A stretch of 64,000 bases of DNA from Patella vulgata. Taxonomy: Eukaryota > Mollusca > Gastropoda > Patellidae. Where the stretch lies: positions 40,108,436 through 40,172,435 of the forward strand of contig NC_065879.2 of NCBI RefSeq assembly GCF_932274485.2. Direction: 5' to 3'. The notes below the pieces were generated by a model that ran no database searches, was not told where the DNA came from, and saw only the letters and a program-made list of their open reading frames with translations. Below are positions 32,263 through 43,910 of the stretch, piece by piece. The translations under genes were made by a program, and so were the position numbers. Each line of letters opens with the position of its first letter. The stretch's first letter is position 1.

Positions 32263-32860
32263 ATTGATGATGTTAATGATTAAATCAGTATGTTATTAGA
32301 AGACACTGTCCAGAAGTTCTTGAAGGCCGGTCCTGAAAGACACAAAAAAATGAGAATGATGTTACCTTGTGCTTCAAGTATACTTTGTAGTATTTTAAAA
32401 TAAACCAGTTTATAATTATCAAGAAATAAATCTTTCTTAAACAGAATAATAAATGTAACCAAAATGAGAATTTATTTTTATATATACGCTACTGATGTAT
32501 CAGGAATATAACCTAAATTTATGATTAGCAAAAACTGACTATTGAAATTTAATAAAAGACCAACACTTGAAAAAAAACACTAAATACAGACTTTCAGGCT
32601 GTAAACAAATAAAAGGCTGTATTACAGAAAAATATTTGGCTAAATTTTTTTAGTAAAATTGATCAATACTATGAGTGTAAAATATTGCAATCTAAATTTC
32701 ACATTACTTTCTATGGGGATGCTCAATTGTCAACCCGGAACGTCCTGGTTTAACAGAAATGCAATCAAGTGATGCAGAATTTAGTGCTGTCCCAGTTCTG
32801 TTAGTTCCGACAAGGGAGGAGGTGTGAGTAGAATTTTGGCCAGCGTAATTACATGTAAGC
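32263..32860 (-). promoter_or_regulatory. Probable upstream region of the ZDHHC12-like gene
   Basis: This lies directly upstream of the ATG at 32262. A stop codon in frame about 33 bases before the ATG, with no other ATG between, fixes the start. No clear TATA box or CpG-rich core was seen, and an upstream non-coding exon cannot be excluded. Confidence 0.35.
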
Positions 32861-32870
32861 ACAATGCATC

Positions 32871-33001
32871 TATTTCAGTTGTCCTGAGAAAATTTCTTAT
32901 GCACTCCACTCATGCGTTGTAGCCCGAAGTCTCCAATTTCGCTAGATTGTCACTATTTTTAGGATTGGGATAATTCAATGCCAGAACGTTCAATCGAATA
33001 T
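32871..33001 (+). repeat. Dispersed repeat family F, second copy
   Basis: Carries 'atttcagttgtcctgagaaa', 'tttcttatgcactccactc', 'gcgttgtagcccgaagtc', 'tttttaggattgggataatt' and 'caatgccagaacgttcaatc', in the same order as 23185-23310. Confidence 0.55.
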
Positions 33002-33009
33002 ACCCTTTT

Positions 33010-35760
33010 ATTTTTATACCACCATCTTTATTATTCAGTAATCGTCTGTTAACTTATTTTGTATCTTTACTAAATTTAAATACCAATGCAGAAAAGGTTT
33101 AATGACAATGGCATCTATAATATATAGACGTACAACTGTACGGATTTGGTTTATGCAACTAAGTGAGACAACAACAATTCATAAAATTACCCAATTTGAA
33201 ACACTTTATCATAAACTCATTTGCCTTTAAATATCTCTTGTCTTGTCTAGCAGAAAGACAATAACATTATTGAAAAGAAGATAAATAATGACATGTCACA
33301 TGACATGCACATCAGCCTTAGGGCTCACTTTATATGGCTAACCACTCAAGATTTAACAAGCATTTTGAAGCAATATGTGTCCCCTACTGGCCCTTTCAGT
33401 TTTACAATGTGTACATTTGTAAGAGGCTGCGAATACATTTCTGTGAATATATAATCCAAGTATGTATAGGTGGAATAAACTGTAATACTAAATAGACAGA
33501 CAACACAATTAGTTTCACTAACTTTTGATGTGCTTCAATTTAATCTGAATGAACCCACACCAAAAGATTAAAAAAATTTTATCGTCGATTGATTCATGTA
33601 AAATTTGATATTTTTCTGAAAATGCAAACAGCACCCACAAATTTAAAATAAAAGAATCAAGAAAAACAAAATGGATGGACAACGAGAAAACCTATAGCCT
33701 AGTCGCATCAGGTTTTACTGATAGGGGAGTTATAAAACCGAGCCAGGGGCTGGGAAAGAGAGGTTATTTGCATCCAGGTGGCAAATGTCCTAGCTCATAG
33801 TCATTCACCAACCAAATTAATTAATAAGCCTAATGTTCCAGGATATTTGCCAATAACCTGGCGGCAAATAAGCATTCCACTTTTTTCAGCAATGCAAAAG
33901 ATCGAGCAGTCACCATTTTATGAACATGGTCCATGGAAATAGCTTACCGGAGAAAAAATTGAGTATTCTAGGGTTAGGTTTAGGGATAGGTTTAGGTTTA
34001 AGGTTAGCAAATAATGAACACAGGTGTTAAAAGTACTTGTTGCAAACCAAGAGTGAATATTCTCTGCCAAACTGTGACATACAATTCCAGAAAAAAACAA
34101 ATAGATGAGCATCAACTTTTCTAAAGTTTATAAATCACAAATCATATTATGACATTTTATGATTTTTTGTAAACGACAACCAGCACAAAACTAGATCTGG
34201 AACATATATTTCTCTAGGGTTAGGGTTTGGGTTAGGTTTACAAATTACATGTCAAACATACAAATTGAAGCTGTAAAAACGGTGGATTGTGGGTAAAACT
34301 TTTCTGAAGGGTTAGGTTTAGAATTAGGGGTATAAACATGGAAAGATATTTTCCAGATCGTTCAAAGATCCAATCTGTTTCACACAGTATTACGAAAGTC
34401 GTCTAATATCTCTGTAAAAGATGACAGCCTTCAACACATGACGTCATATCAAACAGCGGTAGCTGTCAATCATTGGCTCAATGGCGCGTGCATTGTTTTA
34501 CATAAGACATTACTGATTCGAGCAGAATGGGGCCATTTACTTATTTTAATACACATTTACACTAAAACAGAAAATAATTTTTACCTACAAATACATCAAA
34601 TATCAAACGTCTTATTTATTTTTCTAATACATAAAAAAAGGTTTTAGAATTTAATTTGTCGGAGGAAAAAAGTTAATATTTGTGGCTCATTAAGCCACAT
34701 AGATGTCATCTTTATCAGTGAATGTCGCGGCCTAGCGAATATTCACTGCGGATCAGTGTGACAAAGATCTAGTACCAACAGTCACACTCACAAACTCACC
34801 ACAGGAGGTGACAGAATCAGATTCATCATTCAGTTTCAGTACGAAAATACTAGGCCTAATACAGTTTGCCATACACGATTCTTGTTTTTACCCTCAACAT
34901 TACGTAATTTACAGAATTCCACTTACTTCTACCTCAATCCCTTCATTTCTTTTCATTGATGTTAAAATGACAGTAATAGTAATACATAATATAATTTATG
35001 TTTTCTTTTTCCATTACGACCTTGACCCATGGAAAGGTAACTCTAAGTTAAAAATTACCCAGGGGCTGTAGCAAATATGGCTTACCTCCCTTGCATCATC
35101 ACGTCAGAAATTGCATAGACCTTCCAGGGCCTGACTGAGGCAAATATGACTTGCCTCCCTTGCATCATAATAGCAAAATTGCCGTAGAAATGTCTATTTC
35201 TGTTATAATTTAAAGGGCCAATCCCGATAATATTTTGGAGAATAAAACTGTTTAATTTTGTTTTAAAACCCCTTACTAGGGCCGAGCAACTAATTCAATA
35301 TTTGTGATATGTTTTCAAACAACTTACACCCGTCAGTCTTCATCTGGAAATGGAGACCGGTGTCCCAAGCTGTATTATGCGGTGTATCTGCATGGATAAA
35401 ACCAGACTTTTATTTTATAAAAACAATGTGTAGGTGAAATTTACCTTTCGTTATCCAGTACGGCACATGGGTCATTCACTGAATAGACCTCTAAAGGAAC
35501 AGCGATAGATTATCAGGTCACTCAGCGAAAAAATTGACCAGAAATCTTAAAAGGGTTACGTGTCCAGATAAGAATTTTGACGTTCACGTCCAAACAACAC
35601 AATATTTTGAGCTGAAATTTTGAGACAAGGTGAATACACCATTCCTCATTATTTTGGCGCTTGAATTTCATACGAAGTCGGACTTTTATTTTTAAGACTC
35701 TGTTCAAATCGGGAAGTCCCTTTAAGGTCCTTATTGCAGAAAATATTTATAAACATATCT
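33010..35760. other. Intergenic, no recognised gene
   Basis: AT-rich sequence. Telomere-like words occur at 33960-34330 (separate entry). A short direct duplication lies at 35060-35175 ('gcaaatatggcttacctccc' and 'gcaaatatgacttgcctccc'). Open frames at 34438-34647 and 34808-35071 show no domain. Confidence 0.4.
33968..34330 (+). repeat. Three short clusters of telomere-like TTAGGG/TTAGGTTT words
   Basis: Clusters at 33968-34008 ('ctagggttaggtttaggg' and 'taggtttaggtttaaggtta'), 34215-34240 ('ctagggttagggtttgggtt') and 34309-34328 ('gggttaggtttagaatt'). They are degenerate and separated by unique sequence. A true interstitial telomere would be longer and more regular, so this may be part of a dispersed repeat. 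Confidence 0.5.
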
Positions 35761-36895
35761 TTTTAAAGTACCGGTAGCTAATTTTAAGTCTCTAACTCAA
35801 TAAGAGTAATAACATAAGACAATGAATATCATCCAAAGTCTTCGACATTGAAAACACTAATTATTTGTCAACTTAAATCAACACTGAAATTGTCATTGAA
35901 TATTGATGTTGTGATCTTGTCGGGAAAAGATGGGCTGACAATGATATCCAATATTTAAAGTATAGCCAAGTCTCTAACTCAATATCATACAAAATCTCGG
36001 ACATTGAAAACACAAATTATCTGTCAATTTAAATCACCATAGATGTTGTGATCTTACCGGGGGGGGGGGGGGGGGTATGGGGGGGGGAGATGGGCTTCTA
36101 ATATCCAATATTAACTTAAGTTAAGACGCAATAAACATTTACCATTGGTTTGGTACCGTACACGATTCGTGAACCATGCCATAATTCGTTTCAGTGCCAT
36201 TTTTAACAAGCGACTCGTTCTTTGAGTCTAGACATATTCCTCAAGTCATGTCAAATGGTGACGCCATATTCTTATCTGGAGAGCATGCGCAATAAATAAT
36301 ATCGGTGTAGAATGGAATAGCAAGACACTATATAGAGGTTGCCATTCGATTGAGTCTTCTGCCTTATTACGCCGAACATAACGGATTTGAAACTAGAGTA
36401 AAAGCAGAAACGATTGAATGTAAATCAGTTTACATACATTCATATTACTATACGCGTTACGACCCATTTGTGTCAATTTCTAGGTCCTAAATATTAGCAA
36501 GTTAGCTCCTTTAAGACAAAATAAACATTTTACCATTGGTACACGAATTGTGTAGGCCTACCATAGGCCTAATGCATTTCAGCACAATTTGTAACAAGGG
36601 ACTCGAAGAAAGAGGCTAGACATATTTCACAAGTCAGTCAAACAGTGATACCATGCATATTCTTATCTGAAGAGCATGCATAATAAATACTATCTGTGTA
36701 GACTAGAGACTGCCATTCGATTGAGACTTCTGGCGTATTTCGCAGAACATAACTGATTAGAAATTACAGTAAAACCAGAAACGATTGAATGTAAATCAGT
36801 TTATATACATTCACGTTACATTATTATATGCATTGCGACCCATTTGTGTCAATTTCTAGGTCCCAAATATGACCGATTTAGCTCCTTTAAATTTT
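35761..36895 (+). repeat. Dispersed repeat family E, composite tandem copy
   Basis: The 5' part is present twice (35790-35966 and 35967-36120; 'gtctctaactcaat', 'gacattgaaaacac', 'gatgttgtgatctt', 'atatccaatatt'), and the 3' part twice (36121-36511 and 36512-36890; 'aataaacattt', 'ggagagcatgcgcaataaat', 'caatttctaggtcc', 'tagctcctttaa'). A poly-G run (36058-36088) interrupts the second 5' part. The outer ends 'tttaaagtaccggtagctaa' and the reverse complement of 'tagctcctttaaa' are weakly inverted, which hints at a MITE. Confidence 0.75.
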
Positions 36896-36899
36896 AAAG

Positions 36900-37860
36900 A
36901 AAAATGGCCACTAAAAAATACCGGGCTCTTTCAAAATATTTTTTCTGCCTACTATAAATCATTTAAAAAAAAAAATAATCTGTTTCTTTGTTCAAGGCCG
37001 ATGCATTTAAATGAAATTATAATTACCCGGTTCTTAAGACAAATTATTCCAATTATAGCTTCACATTCAACCATAGCATAGGCATTTTTCAGGTTTACCT
37101 GCAAAATGGGACTGTCTCTAAAATGATGATTTAATTTATTTTGTTTTGTTATAATTTTATTCCTGTGGCTTTGACTGTCGCCATTTAAAGTGATGTAAAT
37201 GAGATATTTATCTATTTCTTTATTGATAAATTTATTTATTCATTTACTTGTATTTAATTTTATCCCTGTTTTAGAAACCAAATGGCAAAACTAGAAAGTA
37301 GATTCAAATTTTAAAACCTAGTCTGTGGCGTTTTCTTAAAGAATTCAATTCCGTCAAATTTTCAGATAGAAATCATGGAATAACTTTATTTTGAAGGTTT
37401 GGATTTTTAATGACAAAAATCCAATGTTGACATTTTTTCTGAGTAGGTCTTCATTGTGCATGGACTAGCCATAAAAATTACAAAAAGTTACTTACAGTAA
37501 AAATGACCACAGACCTATAACCATTTAACTATCTACCTATATTTAATTTTAGCCATGCTTAGATTTATCACAAACCGAATGGCGAAAATAAAGTTTATAA
37601 TTTCAACACCTCTCATGCAGAACCGTATACACTGTAATACATGACGAGACTGGAAAAAAAACAAAAGTTATAATAGGCCTACTTATAAAGACGCTGATCA
37701 TCATTTGAATTACTTGGAATATATATAATTTTTTCTCGGATTAACCCACGCTAAAATATACCCATATTGATTATTCGTCATTGAATTAAGAAAACAAAAT
37801 CAAAATATTAACGTTACATAATTTCCCGGCTTGGATTCAATTATAAAGAGGCCCATCAAA
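36900..37860. other. Intergenic, nothing recognised
   Basis: AT-rich, no repeats shared with the rest of the window, no coding motif. Confidence 0.4.
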
Positions 37861-37868
37861 TGCTTTTG

Positions 37869-38222
37869 GAGCCACAGTGGCTCATTGGGTAGGACATTGA
37901 CTCATTAACTTGGAGGTCCCATGTTCGATCCGGCTTGGTTCCCTGGTCTTGTCAGTTATAGTGCAAGACTGAGGGCCTGGCAATAAGGGACAGCGTATAG
38001 TCGTTCGGATGGGACAGAAAACCGAGGTGCTATGTACACACAGGCGTACACATAAAAGATCCATTGGCAGTTGGAGTTCAATATAAGAGTAGGCTATAGT
38101 GCTGCTGTCTGGGCAAAATGTCCCTCATAGCACACCGTCCGTATGGCATATGCCTATTGTCATTAGCCAAGTCTGAGCAGAACAGTAGGACGTTAAACTC
38201 CATTTCATTTAATTTCAATTCA
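37869..38222 (+). repeat. SINE family B, near-complete copy
   Basis: The head has an A-box-type 'cacagtggctcattgggtag' and a B-box-type 'catgttcgatccggcttgg'. The body has 'gtcgttcggatgggacagaa', 'accgaggtgctatgtacaca', 'cacataaaagatccattgg', 'tatagtgctgctgtctgggc' and 'cattagccaagtctgagcag'. The tail is GACGTTAAACTCCATTTCAT. No convincing target-site duplication. Confidence 0.82.
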
Positions 38223-38567
38223 AATAATTTCAGTGAAAATTATAGGTGGCGTTGGCTGCATGGTTTTGACCATATATCCTATCGTCTGCAGTACGTGCAT
38301 GCCAATTTTCAATTCGGTCATATCTTTGGGGTCTGATATGTTTGTAAATAGGCTACTGAACAGAATTAATTGAATCATTTTTGGATTGATACTTCTTTAA
38401 GAGATTCAATTTTAACAATAATTGTAGTTTGCAAGGGTTTCACAATCCTTCAAATGACGAACAGAGACTTTAAGATGAAAATTTCCACAGACCTATAACA
38501 AGGTCAATTGTAAAACGGTGTAGACTAACATATATATGATCCGAACTATAATCTGTGTTCATGGAAC

Positions 38568-40114
38568 TATACTGAGCGCCATGGAAAACGCATCACTTTT
38601 TTTCCCAAATATTTTATTACTAGGTGGTTTTGTATGTATAATATTATGCAATACTATGAACTATTGTTTCACACAATGCTCCCTAACGCAAAAAATATCG
38701 GCCCTTGTGCACAAAAAAAAATTGCACGAGATGCACATGAAAAACCAAATATATTCACGTGCAGCATTGTGTGTGAGCCCTTTAAAAGCATGTTTTCAAC
38801 TTAATGTGCAGTACATGAACTGTGAAATGTCAATCTGTCGTAATTTGTTGTTGGACGTGTGAAGGAATCGAGCTAGAGATGCTGAGACTTACTGAAAATC
38901 AACGGAATGAAGCCATGGGAATATCCCGGGCTGGCATGTCTACATGTGCTATTGCCAGACACTTCAATTGTCATTAGTCCACTATTGTAAGGTTGGTGGA
39001 ACGTGTTCGAGTTACTGGATCAACACGTGACCGTCAACGTCCTGGTCCACAACGCGTTACAACCCAGGCTCAAAACCGCTTCATCCGGGTCACTCATCTG
39101 CGTGACAGATTCCGCCCAGCGCCTCGAACATGTGCAGCAGTCGTCGGAAGACAAGGACCAGTAAGTGCCAACACCGTAAGACGTCGTCTAAGAGAAGTAG
39201 GACTCCGTGCACGACGACCTTATGTTGGAGCTATCCTCAGGGATCATCACCGTCAGCGGCTTTTGATATGGACTCAAGGACACCAGACATGGAGAAGAGT
39301 AGACTGGCAAAGTGTGCTCTTCAGTGATGAGAGTTGCTTTCATCTTTATCACGCTGATGGCCGTCAACTTGTGTGGAGACGTCTTGGGGAACGTCTTGCC
39401 GACTGCTGCATCTTCGAAACGATTCGATGGGGTGGGGGAAGTGTAATGGTGTGGGGAGGCTTCACATTTCATCACCGGACCGCCCTACACATTTGCAGGG
39501 GTTGCGTTAATGCTGTAGCCTACCGTGATGATGTCTTGCAACCAATTGTTGATCCGATGTTTCGAGCGCACCCACAACTTCAGCACTTCCAACAGGATAA
39601 TGCACGTCCGCATACCGCCTGTTTTAGTATGGACTACCTGGCTGCTAACAACATCAATGTCTTGGACTGACCAGCCATGTCTCCGGACATGGCACCGATA
39701 GAACATGTTTGGGATAAGATTGGACGCCGTCTGTATCGGAGACCACAGATGCACACCATTGCTGCTTTAGAACTAGAAGCTGCTCTTGTCCAAGAATGGA
39801 ACAATTTGCCCCAGGCCTTCTTTCAAACATTGGTTAATAACAATATTCCATGCAACGTCGCTGCACAGCGTGCGTAAGAGCCCGTGGAGGACACACGCGC
39901 TACTGACATCTGTGTCGTACTTTTGGTTTTGACCCCTCTGACTATTTACCGTTGATTACAGATTAAACATCCATAAGTGTACAAATGTGTTGTTATTTAT
40001 GTGTTCCCATTTGAATATTGTTCACAATAAGAAGCAAAATAAATAAGATATGTTTACAGGACCATTTTGTTATACAAAAAACTAAGTGATGCGTTTTCCA
40101 TGGCGCTCAGTATA
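38568..40114 (+). mobile_element. Tc1-like transposon, second family, perfect ends
   Basis: TA at 38568-38569 and 40113-40114 flank a 1543-bp element with inverted repeats identical over 29 bp, starting TACTGAGCGCCATGGAAAAC. The sequence and spacing differ from the 'aaaaaaagtagggg' family. The transposase inside is interrupted (separate entry). Perfect ends with a broken gene suggest a copy that was recently mobile, possibly with transposase supplied in trans. Confidence 0.93.
38879..39906 (+). pseudogene. Tc1-family transposase with stops and a late frameshift
   Basis: The frame from ATG 38879 reads MLRLTENQRNEAMGISRAGM, then meets an in-frame TAG near 38975. It continues (38993-39670) through the second DNA-binding domain, FSDESCFHLYHADGRQ (first Asp), [13 protein letters not shown] and FQQDNARPHTACF (second Asp). 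A TGA at 39668-39670 stands where relatives have the Trp of the WPAMSPD word. The same frame resumes with MSPDMAPIEHVWDKIGRR (catalytic Glu). Near 39870 a small indel shifts the last residues, since the expected CVRARGGHTRY is readable in another frame up to the TGA at 39904. All catalytic residues remain, but the protein is interrupted twice. Confidence 0.9.
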
Positions 40115-40439
40115 TATGATATGCAAATGTAAAGTTTTCAATACCGTAGCGAGAGGTCGATTCGTCAAACACTTGCACTTAAGGATCCTGAGCTAAGATC
40201 TGTCACCATTTCAATCAAGTGTCCTGGTTTCGGATCAAGACACATAAGACATAAGATTAATTAATTTAAGAAAGAAAAAAAAACTTCGCCTCACTCCGCT
40301 CGGCAACCATACATTCAGTCATTCACACGGTTTTTGTTTTTGAGTTGGGGTTTTTTTTTGTTTTTTATTTTTTATTTTTTTTTTGGCATGTAGATTACAA
40401 GGATTAGGTCTACCAATGGTTGATATTTTAACGTCAATA

Positions 40440-40775
40440 ATTAACGTTCCTGAATTTACCCCTTCCCCTTCTTGATTCTAGCAAAAGAAAACAAAAGTTG
40501 CGTATTATTCATCGTTGGGTCAAAGTTCACAGGCAGAACCAGCCTCGTTCCAAATTGAAAGGAAATCAAGATGGCGACTGCCGATTAATGGAGGAAGTAT
40601 AGACTTTTAAATGAATTTTGGTCGACGTTTGCTCAATATTATGACCTAATACATGGAAATATATTAATCGCAACTTTCAACCCTTAGTGTGTAATGTAAA
40701 AATGTGGATTAATGGTGGCATACCTGAAAGTAAAGGCGAGAATTAGGGCGAGTCAGCCGCGCGCTCGTTCGCAGA
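40440..40775 (+). promoter_or_regulatory. Promoter and 5' leader of the 40776 gene
   Basis: Contains AAGATGGCGAC at 40568-40578, matching the YY1-type core found near many metazoan TATA-less start sites. A GC-rich stretch 'gtcagccgcgcgctcgttcg' (40752-40771) lies just before the ATG. No TATA box seen. Preceded by a T-rich tract (40330-40385). Confidence 0.5.
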
Positions 40776-40881
40776 ATGGGTGCTCAGGCATCAAAAGAAG
40801 TGCGAACGAACACTAGTAAACCTAAAGGAAAGACAAAAGAAGCCCGTGTTCCATCAGTAAATATATTTACTGAACACAATG
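40776..40881 (+). CDS. First coding exon of an unidentified N-myristoylated protein
   Basis: ATG at 40776 opens a 35-codon exon that ends one base into the next codon at AAT G|GTAAGT, a strong donor. An in-frame TAA at 40731 with no ATG in between fixes the start. The N-terminus MGAQASKE fits the N-myristoylation pattern (Gly2, Ser6, Lys7). A Lys/Thr/Ser-rich basic stretch follows (TSKPKGKTKEAR), which would strengthen membrane binding, and then a more conserved-looking end VPSVNIFTEHN. I do not recognise the family. No second exon was found in the remaining 23 kb, so the next exon probably lies outside the window. Confidence 0.72.
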
Positions 40882-42426
40882 GTAAGTTTAGGTCATTAAT
40901 GATCGATACCATATATCATTTTCAAACGAAAACTTCAAGATAGAAATGTGGAATTTGCTTGTAAAAAGACAACTCCCGATGATGTCAACATTGATTGTTA
41001 CAATAATAACATGAAAATTTTTACAATATTGTTGCCATTTTAGTAACAAATACAATAGCCTAATTTTTACAAGAATGGAAGTCTGTAAGCCCATTTAAAC
41101 AATCTTATATCTTTGTTCATTTAACTGAATGGTCATGGTGATCGATAGATCCAAGTAGAGGTCAAATTATAAATCGGGAGTCCATCATTGATGACAAGTT
41201 CATTGACATTAGCATTATTCAAGGCCTGAATCATCAGATTTATGAGATGAAAAACTGTCTCAGAATTTATAATATTTTCTTCATTTGTAGGGTGTATATA
41301 TAATTATATGATTTTCTTAAAAATTTGTGTTGTGCAGTTAGTATATGATTGTGTAACTTCTTTTTGTCTTTATTCGTCCTCTTCAGTTTTGCCCGTTTAT
41401 TGAGAGATCTTATCTTATGACTGCTTCTGAAAAAGTTGAGATTAAAGACTAATCTATGTTTGTTTCTTTGTAGTGACAATTGCAATAAACTGCACTGTCA
41501 CCAAGAAATTTTATATATAAAATTGGATATCATCAAATTATCAAAATCAAATAACCATGAACTTCAGACAAAGAAGCTATGTATTACTGTAATATATACA
41601 TACTAAAACAAAAATGTTATATTCGAAATTAGGGCCATTTACCAATTTCCGACATACACTACATGTACATATACTAACCAAACAATTGATTTTTGAAGGT
41701 AAACTAATATGAAAAAAAAACATGTTCAACATTTTCCATTTTCTGACTCATGAAGCCACAATAACATGCTTAACAACTTTCAATTATCATTCATAATTAT
41801 TGCAAGTGGAGCAGCTGATGAACTAAAATATAGGTAAGCATATGTATACATGTATATGTATAGGCTTACATGTGTAAAGATGCAATGTGGAGATTTACTT
41901 TCATGTACTTTTGGCTCAAAACAAGACAAGTTTACATTACAGTTACTAGAAAACCCATAGAAAGTGGGCACTAATAATTGGAGCAAGAGAGTTATTATAT
42001 CGAATGTCTCAGTTTCATTCAGTTCTATACTGGGTCTGACTTTGTATCTTACTTTATTCTTTATTTACATGTACAAAACCAGCGACCTTAACTATGACAT
42101 TTTTTATTAGGCATATATTATACATGTATGTAAAATGGTACATCTACTCTACAATCTACATACATGTGCTAGATTTACTAGTACTAGTACTAATAATAAT
42201 AAGTAAAAAAGAAAAGGTTTGATGTGATAAAATATACAACTCAAGAAACAAAGTCAAACTGTGATGAGGTACAAATGTACTAGTATACTTTGGAGATCTG
42301 TAACATTATATTCTTACTTTGTATTCATCCCATTGCAGATTTCAATGAATAAATCATCTTTTCTACTCAGTGGAGGGACTTCAAATTTTATTCAAATACA
42401 CAGTCTAATAATATGTTCTTTGCTCT

Positions 42427-42741
42427 CATTTAAAATTGGGGGGTTGGATGGCCGAATGGTTAGCGTGTGCGCGCTGTATCATAAGGTCTGTCATTGATTC
42501 AACTGGCTTTGTTTCAATTCCCTGGTTGTACGTGACAAGGAGTAGGGTTGCCAGTCCAACCTCATGGGTTTCTGTGGGTCCCCCGGTTGCCTCCCACTGC
42601 TGAGGACCCCTATGCGCAAGCGAATTATTGAAATAAAATTGAACCCTATGTTAGTCCCGAAATGACCTACATGTAGTTTGTGTCCAGTGGAGGTTAAACC
42701 CGATCTCTCTCTCTTTCTCTCTCTCACTCACATTTAAAATT
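42427..42741 (+). mobile_element. SINE family A, complete copy with 11-bp target-site duplication
   Basis: The direct repeat CATTTAAAATT (42427-42437 and 42731-42741) bounds the element. The head is 'ggatggccgaatggttagcg', then 'ctgtatcataaggtctgtca' and the B-box-like 'tttcaattccctggttgtac'. The body has 'ttgcctcccactgctgagga', 'gcgcaagcgaattattgaaa' and 'cccgaaatgacctac'. The tail is 'aggttaaacccgat' and (TC)n. Confidence 0.88.
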
Positions 42742-43558
42742 AATTGTTTTCAAGTACATGTCATAGAAAGTTTGTAATCTTTGACCCAACCCAGTTTAAA
42801 AGCATTTGGGGTAAAGGGATGAAAAAAGAATACATGAAGGTGACAGAAGATTACAGCATTTCTACACAAATGATGTTAAACCAGTCTGAGCTTATTCAAT
42901 TGACCACTTTACACAACATGTTCATTAAAACCAGACTGGTGTTAGAACTTGATGGAATTACATGTAATTCTTTCTTCTGAATCAGATATTTACATGTCTC
43001 AATGGAAGTATACTATATTCTAAAGTTTTAATTTTGTGTTCTTAAATATATTTTTATGAAAAAATTTATGATTACTGGTATTTATTTACTGCCCTGGAGA
43101 TAAATATACACACTCCCAGATTAATTTGAATTTTGAGAAGCTTAAGAAATACATTATTAGCTATTAATATTTTAAATGTACATGTACATATAGCGTACAG
43201 TTTTGTATTTCAACAAGAGTACAATGTATGAACCAGGAGCTGTAGCCATCTTGGAATCAAAATAAGTCACTTGATGCGCATTCAGATTTGCCAAGTCTTA
43301 GACTTTTTTTTTTAACGAACACCACAAGAACAAAATTACAAAGCGTAAGCTTATGCAACCAGTTTCTGGTTCAAAAATCCCCAATGAAAATAGGCAGTTA
43401 AATTGATATACAAAATATATCATACATGTAGGCCTAGATGTACATACAGGTACATATGCAGCGTACATCAATCCAAACGCCTGAGAATAGCGAAAAATTG
43501 GTTGAAATCTGTGTTTTGTCTTATTGTGAATAACTCCTCAAAAGTCATGAGTGTAATT

Positions 43559-43910
43559 AATTATTGATGTAGAACCACGGTGGCTAAGTGGAAAAGACGC
43601 TCGCTTGCTAACCTGGAGGTTGCGTGGTTGATCCCTGCATTTGCCGAGAAAGTTCATCGTGATTTTCTGATGTGGTTTCTCCTTGTCAATCATGGTCCAA
43701 AAAACTGAGGTCCCGTGTATACGTTGGCGTGCACATAAAAGATCCCTTGGCTGTTGGAATTCGACATAAGAGTAGGCCATAGTGCTGCTGCCTGGCCAGC
43801 CCGGGCAAATTTCCCTTATCGCACAATGTATGGCATATGCCTGTCTTCATTAGCCCAGTCGGAGCAGAACGGTAAAACGTTAAACCCCCATTTCATTTCA
43901 ATTATTGATG
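43559..43910 (+). mobile_element. SINE family B, complete copy with 11-bp target-site duplication
   Basis: The direct repeat AATTATTGATG (43559-43569 and 43900-43910) bounds the element. The head is 'accacggtggctaagtggaa' with an A-box-type core, 'gcttgctaacctggaggttg' and a diverged B box 'gtggttgatccctgca'. The body is 'gagaaagttcatcgtgattt', 'gaggtcccgtgtatacgttg', 'acataaaagatcccttggct' and 'gcctgtcttcattagcccag'. The tail is 'aaacgttaaacccccatttc'. Confidence 0.88.

Noticed and set aside
38536-38862. 108-codon frame at the left of the second-family Tc1
   Set aside because: Starts outside the transposon, runs through its inverted repeat and leader, and has no domain.
42427-43910. Open frames inside the SINE copies
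   Set aside because: They follow SINE sequence or its edges and are not conserved between copies.
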